Shown here: positions 18,741-27,310 of the stretch, one piece after another
How the letters are laid out: every line of letters starts with the position of its first letter
Position numbering within the stretch: the stretch's first letter is position 1
Assembly (NCBI RefSeq): GCF_000955805.1
Contig: NZ_JYOA01000004.1
Span: 518,978-579,269 of the forward strand
Direction: 5' to 3'
Length of the DNA: 60,292 nucleotides
DNA from: Pseudomonas sp. 21
Lineage (GTDB): Bacteria; Pseudomonadota; Gammaproteobacteria; Pseudomonadales; Pseudomonadaceae
Translations under genes and position numbers: made by a program
The notes under the pieces: model-generated
Database searches by the model: none
Seen by the model: only the letters and a program-made list of their open reading frames with translations
What the model was told of the DNA's origin: nothing

Positions 18741-20065
18741 AGCCATCGCGCGCGCTCCTCGCGCTGCTCGGCGTCCTGCTGGCGATCGCCATCGCCCTGG
18801 GCGCGGCCGAAGCCCTGGACTCGGGCTCGGCGCTGCTCGGTCGTCTCTGGTGGGGTGCGCTCTGCGCGCTGGTCCTGCTGGTGCTGGCCGATGCCCTCTG
18901 GCTGCGCCGCACACCCTCGCCCGAGCTGCGCCGCCAACTGAGCGGCAACCTGCCGCTGGGCCGCTGGAGCGAGGTGCGCCTGCAATTCCACCACCGCTAC
19001 GCCCAGCCACAACGCATCACGGTATTCGACCACCTGCCCGCCGGCATGGACTTCGAATACCTGCCGCAGACCGTGGAGCTGCACCCTGGCGAACAGACCG
19101 AACTGGGTTATCGCGTGCGTCCGCTGTCCCGCGGGCACTTCGTCTTCCAGCGCTGCGAGATCGAGCTGTCCAGCCCATTGCGCCTGTGGAAGGGCCGGCG
19201 CTACCTGGAACAGCGCGACGAAACCCGCGTCTACCCGGACTTCGCCCGCCTCTACGGTGCCGAACTGATGGCCGTGGACCACTGGCTCAACCGCATCGGC
19301 GTGCGGTCTGGGCAGCGCCGTGGGCTGGGCCTGGATTTCCACCAGCTGCGCGAGTTCCGCGACGGCGATACGCTGCGGCAGATCGACTGGAAGGCCACCG
19401 CACGCAAACGCACGCCCATCGCCCGCGAGTACCAGGATGAACGCGACCAGCAGATTCTCTTCCTGCTCGATTGCGGCCGGCGCATGCGCAGCCACGATGG
19501 CGATCTTTCGCACTTCGACCACTCGCTCAACGCCAGCCTGCTGCTGGCCTACGTCGCGCTGCGCCAGGGCGACGCCGTGGGCCTGATGACCTTTGCCGGC
19601 GACCAGCCGCGCCACCTGCCACCGGCCAAGGGCAGCGCCCAGCTCACCGCCCTGCTCAACAGCGTCTACGACCTGCGCAGCAGCCAGCGCCCGGCGGACT
19701 TCCCCGCCGCCGTGCAGGCCGTGCTGACGCGCCAGCGCCGCCGCGCGCTGGTGGTGATCGTGACCAACCTGCGCGACGAGGATGACGAGGAACTGGTGGC
19801 CGCGGTGAAACGCCTCGGGCGTCAGCACCGCGTGCTGGTCGCGAGCCTGCGCGAGGAAGTGCTCGACCGCCTGCGCCAGGCGCCGGTGGAAGGTTTCGAA
19901 GAAGCCCTGGCCTACTGCGGCGCGGTGGATTACCTGAACGCCCGCGCCGGGCTGCACGAGAAGCTGGCGGCCCATGGCGTGCCGGTGCTCGACACGCGGC
20001 CGAGCCAGCTGGGGCCGGAACTGATCAGCCGTTACCTGGGCTGGAAGAAAGCTGGCGCGCTGTAA
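18737..20065 (+). CDS. DUF58 domain protein (VWA-like MoxR partner)
   Basis: A 442-aa protein with two hydrophobic segments in the first 55 residues, a beta-rich middle and the DUF58 signature RGLGLDFHQLREFRDGD followed by LRQIDWKATARKRTP. The C-terminal half resembles a von Willebrand A fold (QQILFLLDCGRRMRS), though the MIDAS motif DxSxS is not intact: it reads DCGRR. It is the last gene of the train; downstream is a convergent PilZ gene. Confidence 0.85.
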
Positions 20066-20136
20066 TCGTGCGCCACAACCGGACGCCGACTCCGTGGCGT
20101 CCCACACCGTGCAGATCGGTCAGCGCGTCCTGCGCT

Positions 20137-20496
20137 TCAGACCGACTCCACCTGCCGGCGAAAACTGAAATAACGGCGCAGCGCGTCAACCAGCTCGACG
20201 TACTCCGTCGGCGGCGACACCAGGCTGAATCCGGAATCGTAGTTGCCCGGATTGACGTCCTCGCGGCACCACTGGCAGGTGGCAGCAAACTCGATCAGTT
20301 GCAGCTTGCCGTCGTGGCCGGGGATCTTCAGGCGCATTTCGAAGCGGCCACCCACCAACATCGGCAGTTGGCTGATCAGGAGCAGACCATCCAGCGACAC
20401 ATTGCCCAGGTAGCCCATCGGTTTGTCGGTGATGCTGTTGAACACCTTCAGGTAGTAGGGCAGCTGATGGCGCTCGATATGTCGTTGATGACGCAT
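20137..20496 (-). CDS. PilZ domain protein (c-di-GMP receptor candidate)
   Basis: A 119-aa single-domain PilZ protein. The two c-di-GMP contact motifs are visible: RxxxR as RHIER at residues 5-9 and (D/N)xSxxG as NVSLDG near residue 32. It should bind cyclic di-GMP and relay the signal to an unknown target. The SadC-like cyclase in this window (27303-28430) is one possible source. Monocistronic between convergent and same-strand neighbours. Confidence 0.85.
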   Translation of the reverse strand: MRHQRHIERHQLPYYLKVFNSITDKPMGYLGNVSLDGLLLISQLPMLVGGRFEMRLKIPGHDGKLQLIEFAATCQWCREDVNPGNYDSGFSLVSPPTEYVELVDALRRYFSFRRQVESV

Positions 20497-20556
20497 AATG
20501 GCGTTTCGCTATGAAATATCGTCCAGTATGACGATGCCGCCCATGCAGGGCCAGTC

Positions 20557-20979
20557 CTAACGACAACCTTCCGCAAGCCGAGCGCTAAGCGCCTGACGAG
20601 CGGCGTCGAGCTGTGCATCGCTGTAGTAAGTCCTTTCACCACTGCTGGTCTGCGTGAAGTACCGCCCGCCATGACTGAGCGACTCCAGGTCACGGCGCCA
20701 ATTCGCGCACTGCTGATCCAGCTTGGCCTGCTGCTCCGCCGCCTGGTTCTGGGCGGCAGCGCTTTCATCTCGACGCGCGTCGTAGAAGCGGCGGGTGCGT
20801 TCCTCCCGCTCGCGGGTCGCGGCGTCACGTTCGATGACCTGCGGCTTGACCTCGACGCGTTGCGCCCCCGGCGGTGGGGTTTCGCTGAAGTGTACCTTTC
20901 CCTGAGCGTCGGTCCAGCGGTAGATATCCGCCGAAGCCAGCAGGGGGAAACACAAGGCGCAGAGCCACAGGGCGCGCAT
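20557..20979 (-). CDS. DUF4124 domain exported protein
   Basis: A 140-aa protein with a signal peptide (residues 1-17, ending LLASA) followed by the DUF4124 motif DIYRWTDAQGKVHFSETPPPG, then a long charged helical, probably coiled-coil, region. The start at 20979 is fixed by a strong AGGAGGT site. It acts in the periplasm; role unknown. Confidence 0.83.
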   Translation of the reverse strand: MRALWLCALCFPLLASADIYRWTDAQGKVHFSETPPPGAQRVEVKPQVIERDAATREREERTRRFYDARRDESAAAQNQAAEQQAKLDQQCANWRRDLESLSHGGRYFTQTSSGERTYYSDAQLDAARQALSARLAEGCR

Positions 20980-21066
20980 TCCTACCTCCTTGCATGGTGC
21001 ACTCAAGAGATTAGCCAGCTATGAGCTGCGCTCAAGCCGGCCCGCGACCGCCGGTCAGGGCATCGC

Positions 21067-21435
21067 TCAGGGGGTGGGCGTATCGAGGCGCAGGTCGTTG
21101 GGCAGACGGCCATTCAAGCGCAGCGTTTCCAGCCGCGCCTTGGCCCGGTACGCATACTCACTGGTGGGGTATCGGGCGACGATGAACTGGTAGGTCTGCG
21201 CCGCGTCGACGTAGAACTTCTCACGCTCCAGGCACTGGCCGCGCAGCATGGAGATTTCCGGCTGGATCCACGGCCGCGCACGGGCCTTTCGCTCGGTTTC
21301 CGAGAGCTCCAGCTGCACGCGCTGGCAGTCGCCACTCTTGTACGCGCGGTAGGCATTGTTCAGGTGATAGTTCATCGACCAGCTGGTGCAGCCGGTAACA
21401 CTCAGCGCCAGCAGCGCGAGGAAAAGGGTTCGCAT
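21067..21435 (-). CDS. Lipoprotein with tetratricopeptide-like region
   Basis: A 122-aa lipoprotein: lipobox VTGC with Cys16, then helical repeats of TPR type (NAYRAYKSGDCQRVQLEL, FYVDAAQTYQFIVARYPTSE). Two ATGs precede the signal peptide; 21435 is preferred because GGAGG lies 8 nt upstream, while 21441 would be only 2 nt away. It is divergent from another TPR-like lipoprotein gene at 21535. Confidence 0.75.
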   Translation of the reverse strand: MRTLFLALLALSVTGCTSWSMNYHLNNAYRAYKSGDCQRVQLELSETERKARARPWIQPEISMLRGQCLEREKFYVDAAQTYQFIVARYPTSEYAYRAKARLETLRLNGRLPNDLRLDTPTP

Positions 21436-21471
21436 GGGCATATCCTCCGTTGGGAAGTGTATCGGCCCGTC

Positions 21472-21500
21472 TTGGCCGTACTGTAGCCCGCCACTAGACT
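21472..21500 (+). promoter_or_regulatory. Promoter of the 270-aa lipoprotein gene
   Basis: TTGGCC (21472-21477) and TAGACT (21495-21500) with 17-bp spacing; transcription would start near 21507, 28 nt before the ATG, which has AAAGGAG just upstream. Confidence 0.5.
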
Positions 21501-21534
21501 CACGTGGACTTCGCCCTGGCGCAAAGGAGTTGCC

Positions 21535-22347
21535 ATGCGTTTCGTCCATGCCCTGCCCCTCGTCATGCTGCTGCCCTGGCTCGGCGCCTGCGCCCCGACC
21601 ACACCGCTGTTCGTCGCGCAGATCACCACCGGGGAGGTCGCCGAGTACAAACAACTCAAGAACAAGCGCATGACCGCCGCCGTGGAAGAGGAAGGCGACC
21701 TGCTCACCTACAGCGCCCAGGCCATCCGCGATGGCAAGAGCAGCGAAGCCGAGCAGCTCTACCTCACCGGCTACGACAACACCCGCTATGGTCCCGAGGT
21801 GCGCGCCATCGCGCTGTACCAGATCGGCCTGATCTACATGAGCCGCTACAACGACCAGCGCGACGATCAGAAAGCCATGGACTACTTCCAGCGCATCGAC
21901 CGCGAATTCCCCGGCACCAAGGCCGCCGAACACGCCGACGCCCGGGAGCTGATTATCCGCCAGCGCGCCAAGGACCCGGTGCAGAAGACCGCCAAGCAGC
22001 TGCTGGCCGACTGGCAGCCGCAGTACAACCTCGACCTGAACAAACCGACCCTCGATCCGGACATGACCCTGCTGTCGCGCCGTGCCGTGCTCAAGGGCCG
22101 TGTCGATGAAGCCGCGCAGCTCTACCTGCTGGGCGCCAACGATCCGGCCATCCCGGCGGACATCCGCGAGAAGGCGCTGTACCAGCTGGGACTGATGTAC
22201 ATGGCGCCGGACAACCCGCACCCGGACCGCGAGAAGGCCATCGCCTACCTGCGCCGCCAGCTCGCCGAATTCCCCAACGGCGAGCTGGCCGACAAGGGCG
22301 CCCGGCATCTGGACCGCGCGCTGAACCAGACCTCGCCACGCGGTTGA
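21535..22347 (+). CDS. Sel1/TPR-like repeat lipoprotein
   Basis: A 270-aa lipoprotein with lipobox LGAC (Cys19). The body has two similar blocks: ALYQIGLIYMSRYNDQRDDQKAMDYF (about residue 91) and ALYQLGLMYMAPDNPHPDREKAIAYL (about residue 218), each followed by an EFPG/EFPN helix, i.e. internal repeats of TPR/Sel1 type suited to protein contacts at the outer membrane. Corresponds to PA4327 by order (memory). Function unknown. Confidence 0.78.
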   Translation: MRFVHALPLVMLLPWLGACAPTTPLFVAQITTGEVAEYKQLKNKRMTAAVEEEGDLLTYSAQAIRDGKSSEAEQLYLTGYDNTRYGPEVRAIALYQIGLIYMSRYNDQRDDQKAMDYFQRIDREFPGTKAAEHADARELIIRQRAKDPVQKTAKQLLADWQPQYNLDLNKPTLDPDMTLLSRRAVLKGRVDEAAQLYLLGANDPAIPADIREKALYQLGLMYMAPDNPHPDREKAIAYLRRQLAEFPNGELADKGARHLDRALNQTSPRG

Positions 22348-22366
22348 CGGCAAAGCCCGCGCGCCG

Positions 22367-22409
22367 CTGAGCCACATCAAGGCGCGCGACGGGCGGCAAT
22401 GTCTACGCT
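22367..22409 (+). promoter_or_regulatory. ANR/FNR-like site and promoter of the usp gene
   Basis: CTGAG-CCAC-ATCAA (22367-22380) matches 8 of 10 defined bases of the ANR/FNR consensus TTGAY-N4-RTCAA. A -10-like TACGCT follows at 22404-22409. With a start near 22415 the site is centred at about -41.5, the class II activation position. No good -35 box is seen, which fits an activator-dependent promoter. Confidence 0.5.
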
Positions 22410-22447
22410 TGCTCTGCAATGAGCGCAGAGCAAGCGAGGACTCCGCC

Positions 22448-23356
22448 ATGAAGCTGCAGCACCTGCTCGTCATCATCGACCCGACCCGCGCGGACCAGCC
22501 CGCCCTCACCCGCGCCCGCTGGATCGCCCAGCGCTGCGGCGCGCGCCTAGAACTGCTGGCCTGCGTGTACAACGCGGCGCTGGACAACGCCCTGCTGCTG
22601 GAGCGCGGCGACCTTGACGCTGCCCAGCGCAACCTGCTGGACGAGCGCCTGGGCTGGCTGCAACAGCTGGCCGAACCGCTTCGCGAAACCGGCCTGGACG
22701 TGCACTGCCAGGTGCGCTGGGGCAAGTCCCTGCACCACCAGGTCGTCCTCCATTGCGAGCAGACCACGCCCGACCTGGTACTCAAGTCCGCGCATCACCA
22801 CAACCTGCTCAAGCGCCTGTTCCTCACCAACCACGACTGGCAACTGATCCGCCATTGCCCGCAGCCACTCTGGCTGGTGCAGCACGGCGAATGGTCCGGG
22901 AAGAACCTGTGCGCCGCCGTCGACCCGCTGCACGCCGGCGATACCCCGGCCACGCTGGATCATCGGCTGATCACGGTGGCCCGAGAACTGGAGCAACGCC
23001 TGCAGCTCGACGCCCACTACCTGCACGCCTACATGGCCGTGCCTCGCACCCTGGCGTTCAACGCCGAGCTGCTGGCCGACTACGATAACTACGTGCTGCG
23101 CACCGGGGCCCACCACCGCGAAGCCTTCGACACCCTGCTCGCGCACTACCCGCAGATCGACCGCCAGCGCACGCTGCTGGGCCAGGGCTTCGCCGAGGAA
23201 GTGATCCCGACCTACGTGAAGGACCAAGCCATCGACCTGCTGCTGATGGGCGCCGTCGCCCGCGGCCAGCTGGACAACGCGCTGATCGGCCAGACCGCCG
23301 AGCGGGTCTTCGAGGAAGTCGAATGCGATCTGCTGGTGATCAGACCCGGCCCCTGA
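22448..23356 (+). CDS. Universal stress protein (tandem Usp domains, UspE-like)
   Basis: A 302-aa protein made of two Usp domains (about residues 1-145 and 150-300). The second ends with LLLMGAVARGQLDNALIGQTAERVFEEVECDLLVIRPG, containing the Gly-rich nucleotide-binding-like signature. Orthologues in P. aeruginosa (PA4328 by order) are known to be induced without oxygen through ANR, and a site fitting this is visible upstream. Start 22448 follows a GAGGA ribosome site. Confidence 0.85.
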   Translation: MKLQHLLVIIDPTRADQPALTRARWIAQRCGARLELLACVYNAALDNALLLERGDLDAAQRNLLDERLGWLQQLAEPLRETGLDVHCQVRWGKSLHHQVVLHCEQTTPDLVLKSAHHHNLLKRLFLTNHDWQLIRHCPQPLWLVQHGEWSGKNLCAAVDPLHAGDTPATLDHRLITVARELEQRLQLDAHYLHAYMAVPRTLAFNAELLADYDNYVLRTGAHHREAFDTLLAHYPQIDRQRTLLGQGFAEEVIPTYVKDQAIDLLLMGAVARGQLDNALIGQTAERVFEEVECDLLVIRPGP

Positions 23357-23462
23357 GCGAGCCACCTGAAAGAGTCATCTGAAAGAGAGTAAGATGGCGT
23401 CCTGGCTGCCTCGGACCCGCTCTCGGGGCAACCTGACCGCTGCTTTCCCCTAGGAGCCCCGC

Positions 23463-24914
23463 ATGTCCCTTCGCCGCACCAAGATCGTCGCCACCCTCGG
23501 CCCAGCCAGCAATTCCCCCGAAGTCCTGGAACAGCTGATCCTCGCCGGGATCGACGTCGCCCGCCTGAACTTCTCCCACGGAACTCCCGACGAACACCGC
23601 GCCCGCGCCCAACTGGTGCGCGATATCGCCGCCAAGCACGGCCGCTTCGTGGCGCTGCTGGGCGACCTGCAGGGTCCGAAGATCCGCATCGCCAAGTTCG
23701 CCAACAAGCGCATCGAGCTGGCGGTCGGCGACACCTTCCGCTTCTCCACCAGCCACCCGCGCACCGAAGGCAACCAGCAGGTCGTGGGCATCGACTACCC
23801 GGACCTGGTCAAGGACTGCGGCATCGGTGACGAGCTGCTGCTGGACGACGGCCGCGTGGTCATGGTGGTGAAGGAAGTGAAGGCAGACGAACTGGTCTGC
23901 GAAGTCCTGATCGGCGGCCCGCTGTCCGACCACAAGGGCATCAACCGCCGTGGCGGCGGCCTCACCGCGCCGGCCTTGACCGAGAAGGACAAGGCCGACA
24001 TCAAGCTGGCCGCGAGCATGGACCTGGACTACGTCGCCGTGTCCTTCCCGCGTGACGCCAAGGACATGGAATACGCCCGCAGCCTGCTCACCGAAGCCGG
24101 CGGCACCGCCTGGCTGGTGGCCAAGATCGAGCGCGCCGAAGCCGTGGCCGACGACGAAGCCCTGGACGGCCTGATCCGCGCCAGCGACGCCGTGATGGTG
24201 GCCCGTGGCGACCTCGGCGTGGAAATCGGCGACGCCGAGCTGGTGGGCATCCAGAAGAAGATCATTCTGCACGCGCGCCGCTACAACAAGGCCGTGATCA
24301 CCGCGACCCAGATGATGGAGTCGATGATCCACAACCCGATGCCGACCCGCGCGGAAGTCTCCGACGTGGCCAACGCCGTGCTCGACTACACCGACGCCGT
24401 GATGCTCTCCGCCGAGTCCGCCGCCGGCGAATACCCGGTGGAAGCGGTCAAGGCCATGGCGCGCATCTGCGCCGGCGCCGAAAAGCACCCGACCACCAAG
24501 AAGTCCAGCCACCGTATCGGCCAGACCTTCGAACGCTGCGACGAGAGCATCGCCCTGGCCACCATGTACACCGCCAACCACTTCCCGGGCATCAAGGCGA
24601 TCATCTGCCTGACCGAAAGCGGCTACACCCCGCTGATCATGTCGCGCATCCGTTCCTCGGTGCCGATCTTCGCCTACTCCCCGCACCGCGAGACCCAGGC
24701 CCGCGTGGCGCTGTTCCGTGGCGTGGAGACCATTCCGTTCGACCCGGCGGCCCTGCCGCCGGAGCGTGTCAGCCAGGAAGCCGTCGACGCGCTGCTGCAG
24801 CGAGGCGTGGTGACCAAGGGTGACTGGGTGATCCTGACCAAGGGCGACAGCTACACCACCCAGGGCGGCACCAACACCATGAAGGTGCTGCACGTGGGCG
24901 ATCTGCTGGCCTGA
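23463..24914 (+). CDS. pykA: Pyruvate kinase
   Basis: A 483-aa glycolytic enzyme: phosphoenolpyruvate plus ADP gives pyruvate plus ATP. Motifs seen are the N-terminal RRTKIVATLGPAS, the catalytic LVAKIERAEAV (active-site Lys), the MVARGDLGVEIG metal loop and ITATQMMESM. The length and the C-terminal allosteric domain are normal for the PykA type. A strong terminator follows. Its promoter region has TAAGAT at 23390-23395 and a direct repeat TGAAAGAG. Confidence 0.95.
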   Translation: MSLRRTKIVATLGPASNSPEVLEQLILAGIDVARLNFSHGTPDEHRARAQLVRDIAAKHGRFVALLGDLQGPKIRIAKFANKRIELAVGDTFRFSTSHPRTEGNQQVVGIDYPDLVKDCGIGDELLLDDGRVVMVVKEVKADELVCEVLIGGPLSDHKGINRRGGGLTAPALTEKDKADIKLAASMDLDYVAVSFPRDAKDMEYARSLLTEAGGTAWLVAKIERAEAVADDEALDGLIRASDAVMVARGDLGVEIGDAELVGIQKKIILHARRYNKAVITATQMMESMIHNPMPTRAEVSDVANAVLDYTDAVMLSAESAAGEYPVEAVKAMARICAGAEKHPTTKKSSHRIGQTFERCDESIALATMYTANHFPGIKAIICLTESGYTPLIMSRIRSSVPIFAYSPHRETQARVALFRGVETIPFDPAALPPERVSQEAVDALLQRGVVTKGDWVILTKGDSYTTQGGTNTMKVLHVGDLLA

Positions 24915-24928
24915 TCCTGCGTTCGGAG

Positions 24929-24960
24929 CAAAAAAGGCCGCCCTTCGGGGCGGCCTTTTC
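24929..24960 (+). terminator. Terminator of pykA
   Basis: A 12-bp stem AAAAGGCCGCCC / GGGCGGCCTTTT (24932-24943 and 24948-24959) with the stable TTCG tetraloop. Confidence 0.92.
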
Positions 24961-24980
24961 ATTTCCGTCGCCGGCACCTT

Positions 24981-25004
24981 GTAGGAGCGAGCTTGCTCGC
25001 GAAC
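24981..25004 (+). repeat. REP unit, GTAGGAGCGAGCTTGCTCGCGAAC type
   Basis: A single unit of the second REP subtype seen in the window (also at 54305-54371). A degraded inverted partner begins with GTTCGCAAGCAAG at 25024-25036. It opens a gene-free interval of 646 bp (24915-25560). Confidence 0.75.
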
Positions 25005-25090
25005 CAAGAGCGTTGCGGGGCTTGTTCGCAAGCAAGCACTGGGCGTGCCCCTCGGTCCTACCAAGAGCAGAAGCTCTGCGCTGTTCAATT

Positions 25091-25187
25091 CCTGCTCAAT
25101 CCGCGCCAAGGCCTATGGCGCCTGGCTTGCAGCGGTTGCATCAGAGCTTATCCACAGCACCTTCCACACCTTATGTGGGCAACCTGC
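25091..25187 (+). repeat. Long direct repeat with DnaA-type box, copy 1
   Basis: Contains TTATCCACA (25148-25156), identical to the consensus DnaA box, followed by TTCCACA and the inverted TGTGGG. The 40 bases from 25141 match the second copy at 34 positions without gaps, and the copies are exactly 113 bp apart. Confidence 0.6.
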
Positions 25188-25203
25188 GGCCCATCGCTCA
25201 AAT

Positions 25204-25300
25204 ACCGCTCAATCCCCTGCAGGCCACAGTTGGCGTGGGCTGGCGGGGTTGTCCCAGAGCTTATCCACAGCGCGTTCCACAGATTGTGTGGGCAAACGTT
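25204..25300 (+). repeat. Long direct repeat with DnaA-type box, copy 2
   Basis: Second copy, with TTATCCACA at 25261-25269, then TTCCACA and TGTGTGGG. Similarity extends upstream to GCTCAATCC in both copies. No gene or origin-type gene context lies here. Confidence 0.6.
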
Positions 25301-25316
25301 CTCGGCGACGCAGACC

Positions 25317-25487
25317 GATCGCGGACAAAGTCCGCTCCTGCGCAGGGCGTGAGGTTTGTGTAGGAGCGGACTGCGTCCGCGATGTCTTATCGCCGCTCTA
25401 TTGTTGGCCTTGGCGCGTGGACAAAGTCCGCTCCTGCGCCACCGGGGTGATCCGGTTGGTGTTCCCTGCAGGAGCGAGCTCGCGAAG
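25317..25487. repeat. Cluster of four REP units
   Basis: Units at 25317-25340 (reverse), 25360-25383 (forward), 25414-25436 (reverse) and 25466-25487 (forward, GAGCTCGCGAAG subtype). The first three are of the GGACT/AGTCC subtype also found at 3553-3643. Orientation alternates, as in REPINs. Confidence 0.75.
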
Positions 25488-25560
25488 ATCCTGCCCAAAG
25501 GCACCGATGCCAATCCCCAGGGCGTACAACCCTTCGCGGTCGTACGCCGACAGGCAGCGC

Positions 25561-26334
25561 TTACAGGAACTTCGAGAAATCCGGCTGGCGGCGCTGGGTG
25601 AAGGCGCTCAGCGCCTCGTGGGCTTCGGGCGAATGCAGGCGCTGGACGAAATGCTGGCCCTCTTCCGCCACCACGCGGCGCAGCTCTTCGATGAAGGGCG
25701 CCTTCAGCAGGCGCTTACTCAACGCCACGGCAGCCGGCGGCAGTTGCTGGAAGGCCTGGCAGACCTCACGGGCACGCTCCAGCGCAGCAGCGCCGTCGTC
25801 CAGTGCCTCATTGGCGATGCCGTAGGCCACGGCCTGCTCGCCGGTAAAACCTTCACCGCGCAGCAACAGGCTGGAAGCCTTCACGGGGCCGACCAGGCGC
25901 GGCACCAGGAAGCTGGAACCGAACTCCGGGCACAGGCCAAGATTGACGAAGGGCATCTTCAGCTTGGCGCCCTTGGCGATGAACACCTGGTCGCAATGCA
26001 GCAGCAGCGTGGTGCCGATACCCACGGCCGGGCCAGCGACGGCAGCGACCACCGGCTTGGTGAACTCCATCAGCGCGCGCATGAAGCGGAACACGGCGCT
26101 GTCCGGGCCGCTGGGCGGTTCCTGGAGGAAGTCGACGATATCGTTGCCGCTGGTGAAGCACTCGGCGTTGCCGGTGATCAGCACCACGCGCACCGAACGA
26201 TCCTCCTGTGCCGCTTCCAGGGCGTCGGCCAGCCCCGCATACATGGTGCGGGTCAGCGCGTTCATCTTGTCCGGACGGTTCAGGCGCAGGGTCAGCAGGC
26301 CCTCTTCGCGCTCGACGAGAATCTGTTCGCTCAT
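25561..26334 (-). CDS. Enoyl-CoA hydratase/isomerase family protein
   Basis: A 257-aa crotonase-fold enzyme acting on acyl-CoA esters. The oxyanion-hole regions NAECFTSGNDIVDF and AAVAGPAVGIGTTLLLHCD are present. The position of the second catalytic acid holds Glu in LGLCPEFGSSFLVPRLVG, but the first is less clear, so hydratase or isomerase activity is possible. It is the last gene of the sadC-like, reductase and hydratase set on this strand (PA4330 by order, memory). Confidence 0.85.
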   Translation of the reverse strand: MSEQILVEREEGLLTLRLNRPDKMNALTRTMYAGLADALEAAQEDRSVRVVLITGNAECFTSGNDIVDFLQEPPSGPDSAVFRFMRALMEFTKPVVAAVAGPAVGIGTTLLLHCDQVFIAKGAKLKMPFVNLGLCPEFGSSFLVPRLVGPVKASSLLLRGEGFTGEQAVAYGIANEALDDGAAALERAREVCQAFQQLPPAAVALSKRLLKAPFIEELRRVVAEEGQHFVQRLHSPEAHEALSAFTQRRQPDFSKFL

Positions 26335-26371
26335 GGCAATTCCTTGTTCTTATTGAAGGGTGAGGACCGGT

Positions 26372-27310
26372 TCAGGCGTGGGGCAGGAACAGGTCGGCCA
26401 GCGTCTGGCCACGGGGCACGCCGCAGAGGTAAAGGCGACGGGCGAAGGCATCGACGCTGGCGGGGTGGCCGCAGAGTAAGGCGAGGGTTCGCCGCGAAAC
26501 AAGCCGGAGTTGCGCCAAAACCTCGGCCGACTCGGCCGTGGTCATCAGCGTCACGTCCAGCTCCGGGTGGCTGGCGGCCAGGGATTGCAGGGGCTCAGCC
26601 AGATAATGGCCGGCGGGGTCATGGGCCTGGTGAATGACGCGGATCGGCCCGCTGTGATGCTGGCGCAGCGCCTCGCGAAGGACGCCCCAGAGCGGCGCCA
26701 GGCCGGTGCCGGAGGCCATCAGCAGCAGCGGCCGCTCATGCCATTCCGGGTCGTAGTGCAGTGCGCCGCCCCGCAGCTCGCCCAGGCGCAGGCCGTCGCC
26801 GACGTTCAGGCCACGGGCAAAATCGGCAAAGGCGCCGCGTTCGCGGCAGTCGATGTGGAATTCGAGCCAGGGGTCGAGGCCCGGCACGCTGGCCAGGGAA
26901 TAGGGCCGTGCGACGCGTTCTGCGCTCCAGAGGATCAGGTGCTGCCCGGCACTGTAGCGCAGCGGGCGTTGCGGGATAAGGCGCAGGCGCAGCACGTCCG
27001 GCGCCGGCCAGTCCAGTTCAGTCACCGTGGCGGGCAGGCCATCGCGCTGCGGGTCGAAGGCTTCCACCGAGAGGTCCTCGATCACCCGGCACTGGCAGGA
27101 CAGTCGCCAGCCCTCTTCGCGTCGCGCGCTATCCAGCGCCTCGGGCAAGGCATCCAGCACCTCGCCGCGGGTGCAACGCACCAGGCAGGCGTGGCAACTG
27201 CCGGCCCGACAGCTGTAAGGCACGGCAACGCCGGCCCCGCGCAGGGCATCGAGCAGGTTGACTCCGGGGCTTACCGAAAAGCATTGCGATCCGGCCTGTA
27301 TCTCAGGCAC
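26372..27310 (-). CDS. 2Fe-2S ferredoxin / FAD-NAD(P)H reductase
   Basis: A 312-aa electron-transfer flavoprotein. The N-terminal plant-type ferredoxin domain (residues 1-90) has the cluster ligands CRAGSCHACLVRC and a later CQC; then an FAD domain (RPYSLASVPG) and an NAD domain (LLLMASGTGLAPLWGVL). Family members pass electrons from NAD(P)H to an oxygenase or similar partner, which is not in this window. The GTG start at 27310 is preferred: it has GGAG 7 nt upstream and overlaps the upstream gene by 8 bp. Confidence 0.82.
   Translation of the reverse strand: MPEIQAGSQCFSVSPGVNLLDALRGAGVAVPYSCRAGSCHACLVRCTRGEVLDALPEALDSARREEGWRLSCQCRVIEDLSVEAFDPQRDGLPATVTELDWPAPDVLRLRLIPQRPLRYSAGQHLILWSAERVARPYSLASVPGLDPWLEFHIDCRERGAFADFARGLNVGDGLRLGELRGGALHYDPEWHERPLLLMASGTGLAPLWGVLREALRQHHSGPIRVIHQAHDPAGHYLAEPLQSLAASHPELDVTLMTTAESAEVLAQLRLVSRRTLALLCGHPASVDAFARRLYLCGVPRGQTLADLFLPHA

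Noticed and set aside
25148..25269. Possible replication origin because of two TTATCCACA boxes
   Set aside because: Only two perfect boxes, no AT-rich unwinding element and no dnaA, dnaN or gidA neighbours; the boxes lie in a direct repeat.
24915..25560. CRISPR-like array in the repeat-rich gap
   Set aside because: Repeats are of different families, with variable spacing and alternating orientation; no regular repeat-spacer pattern and no cas gene.
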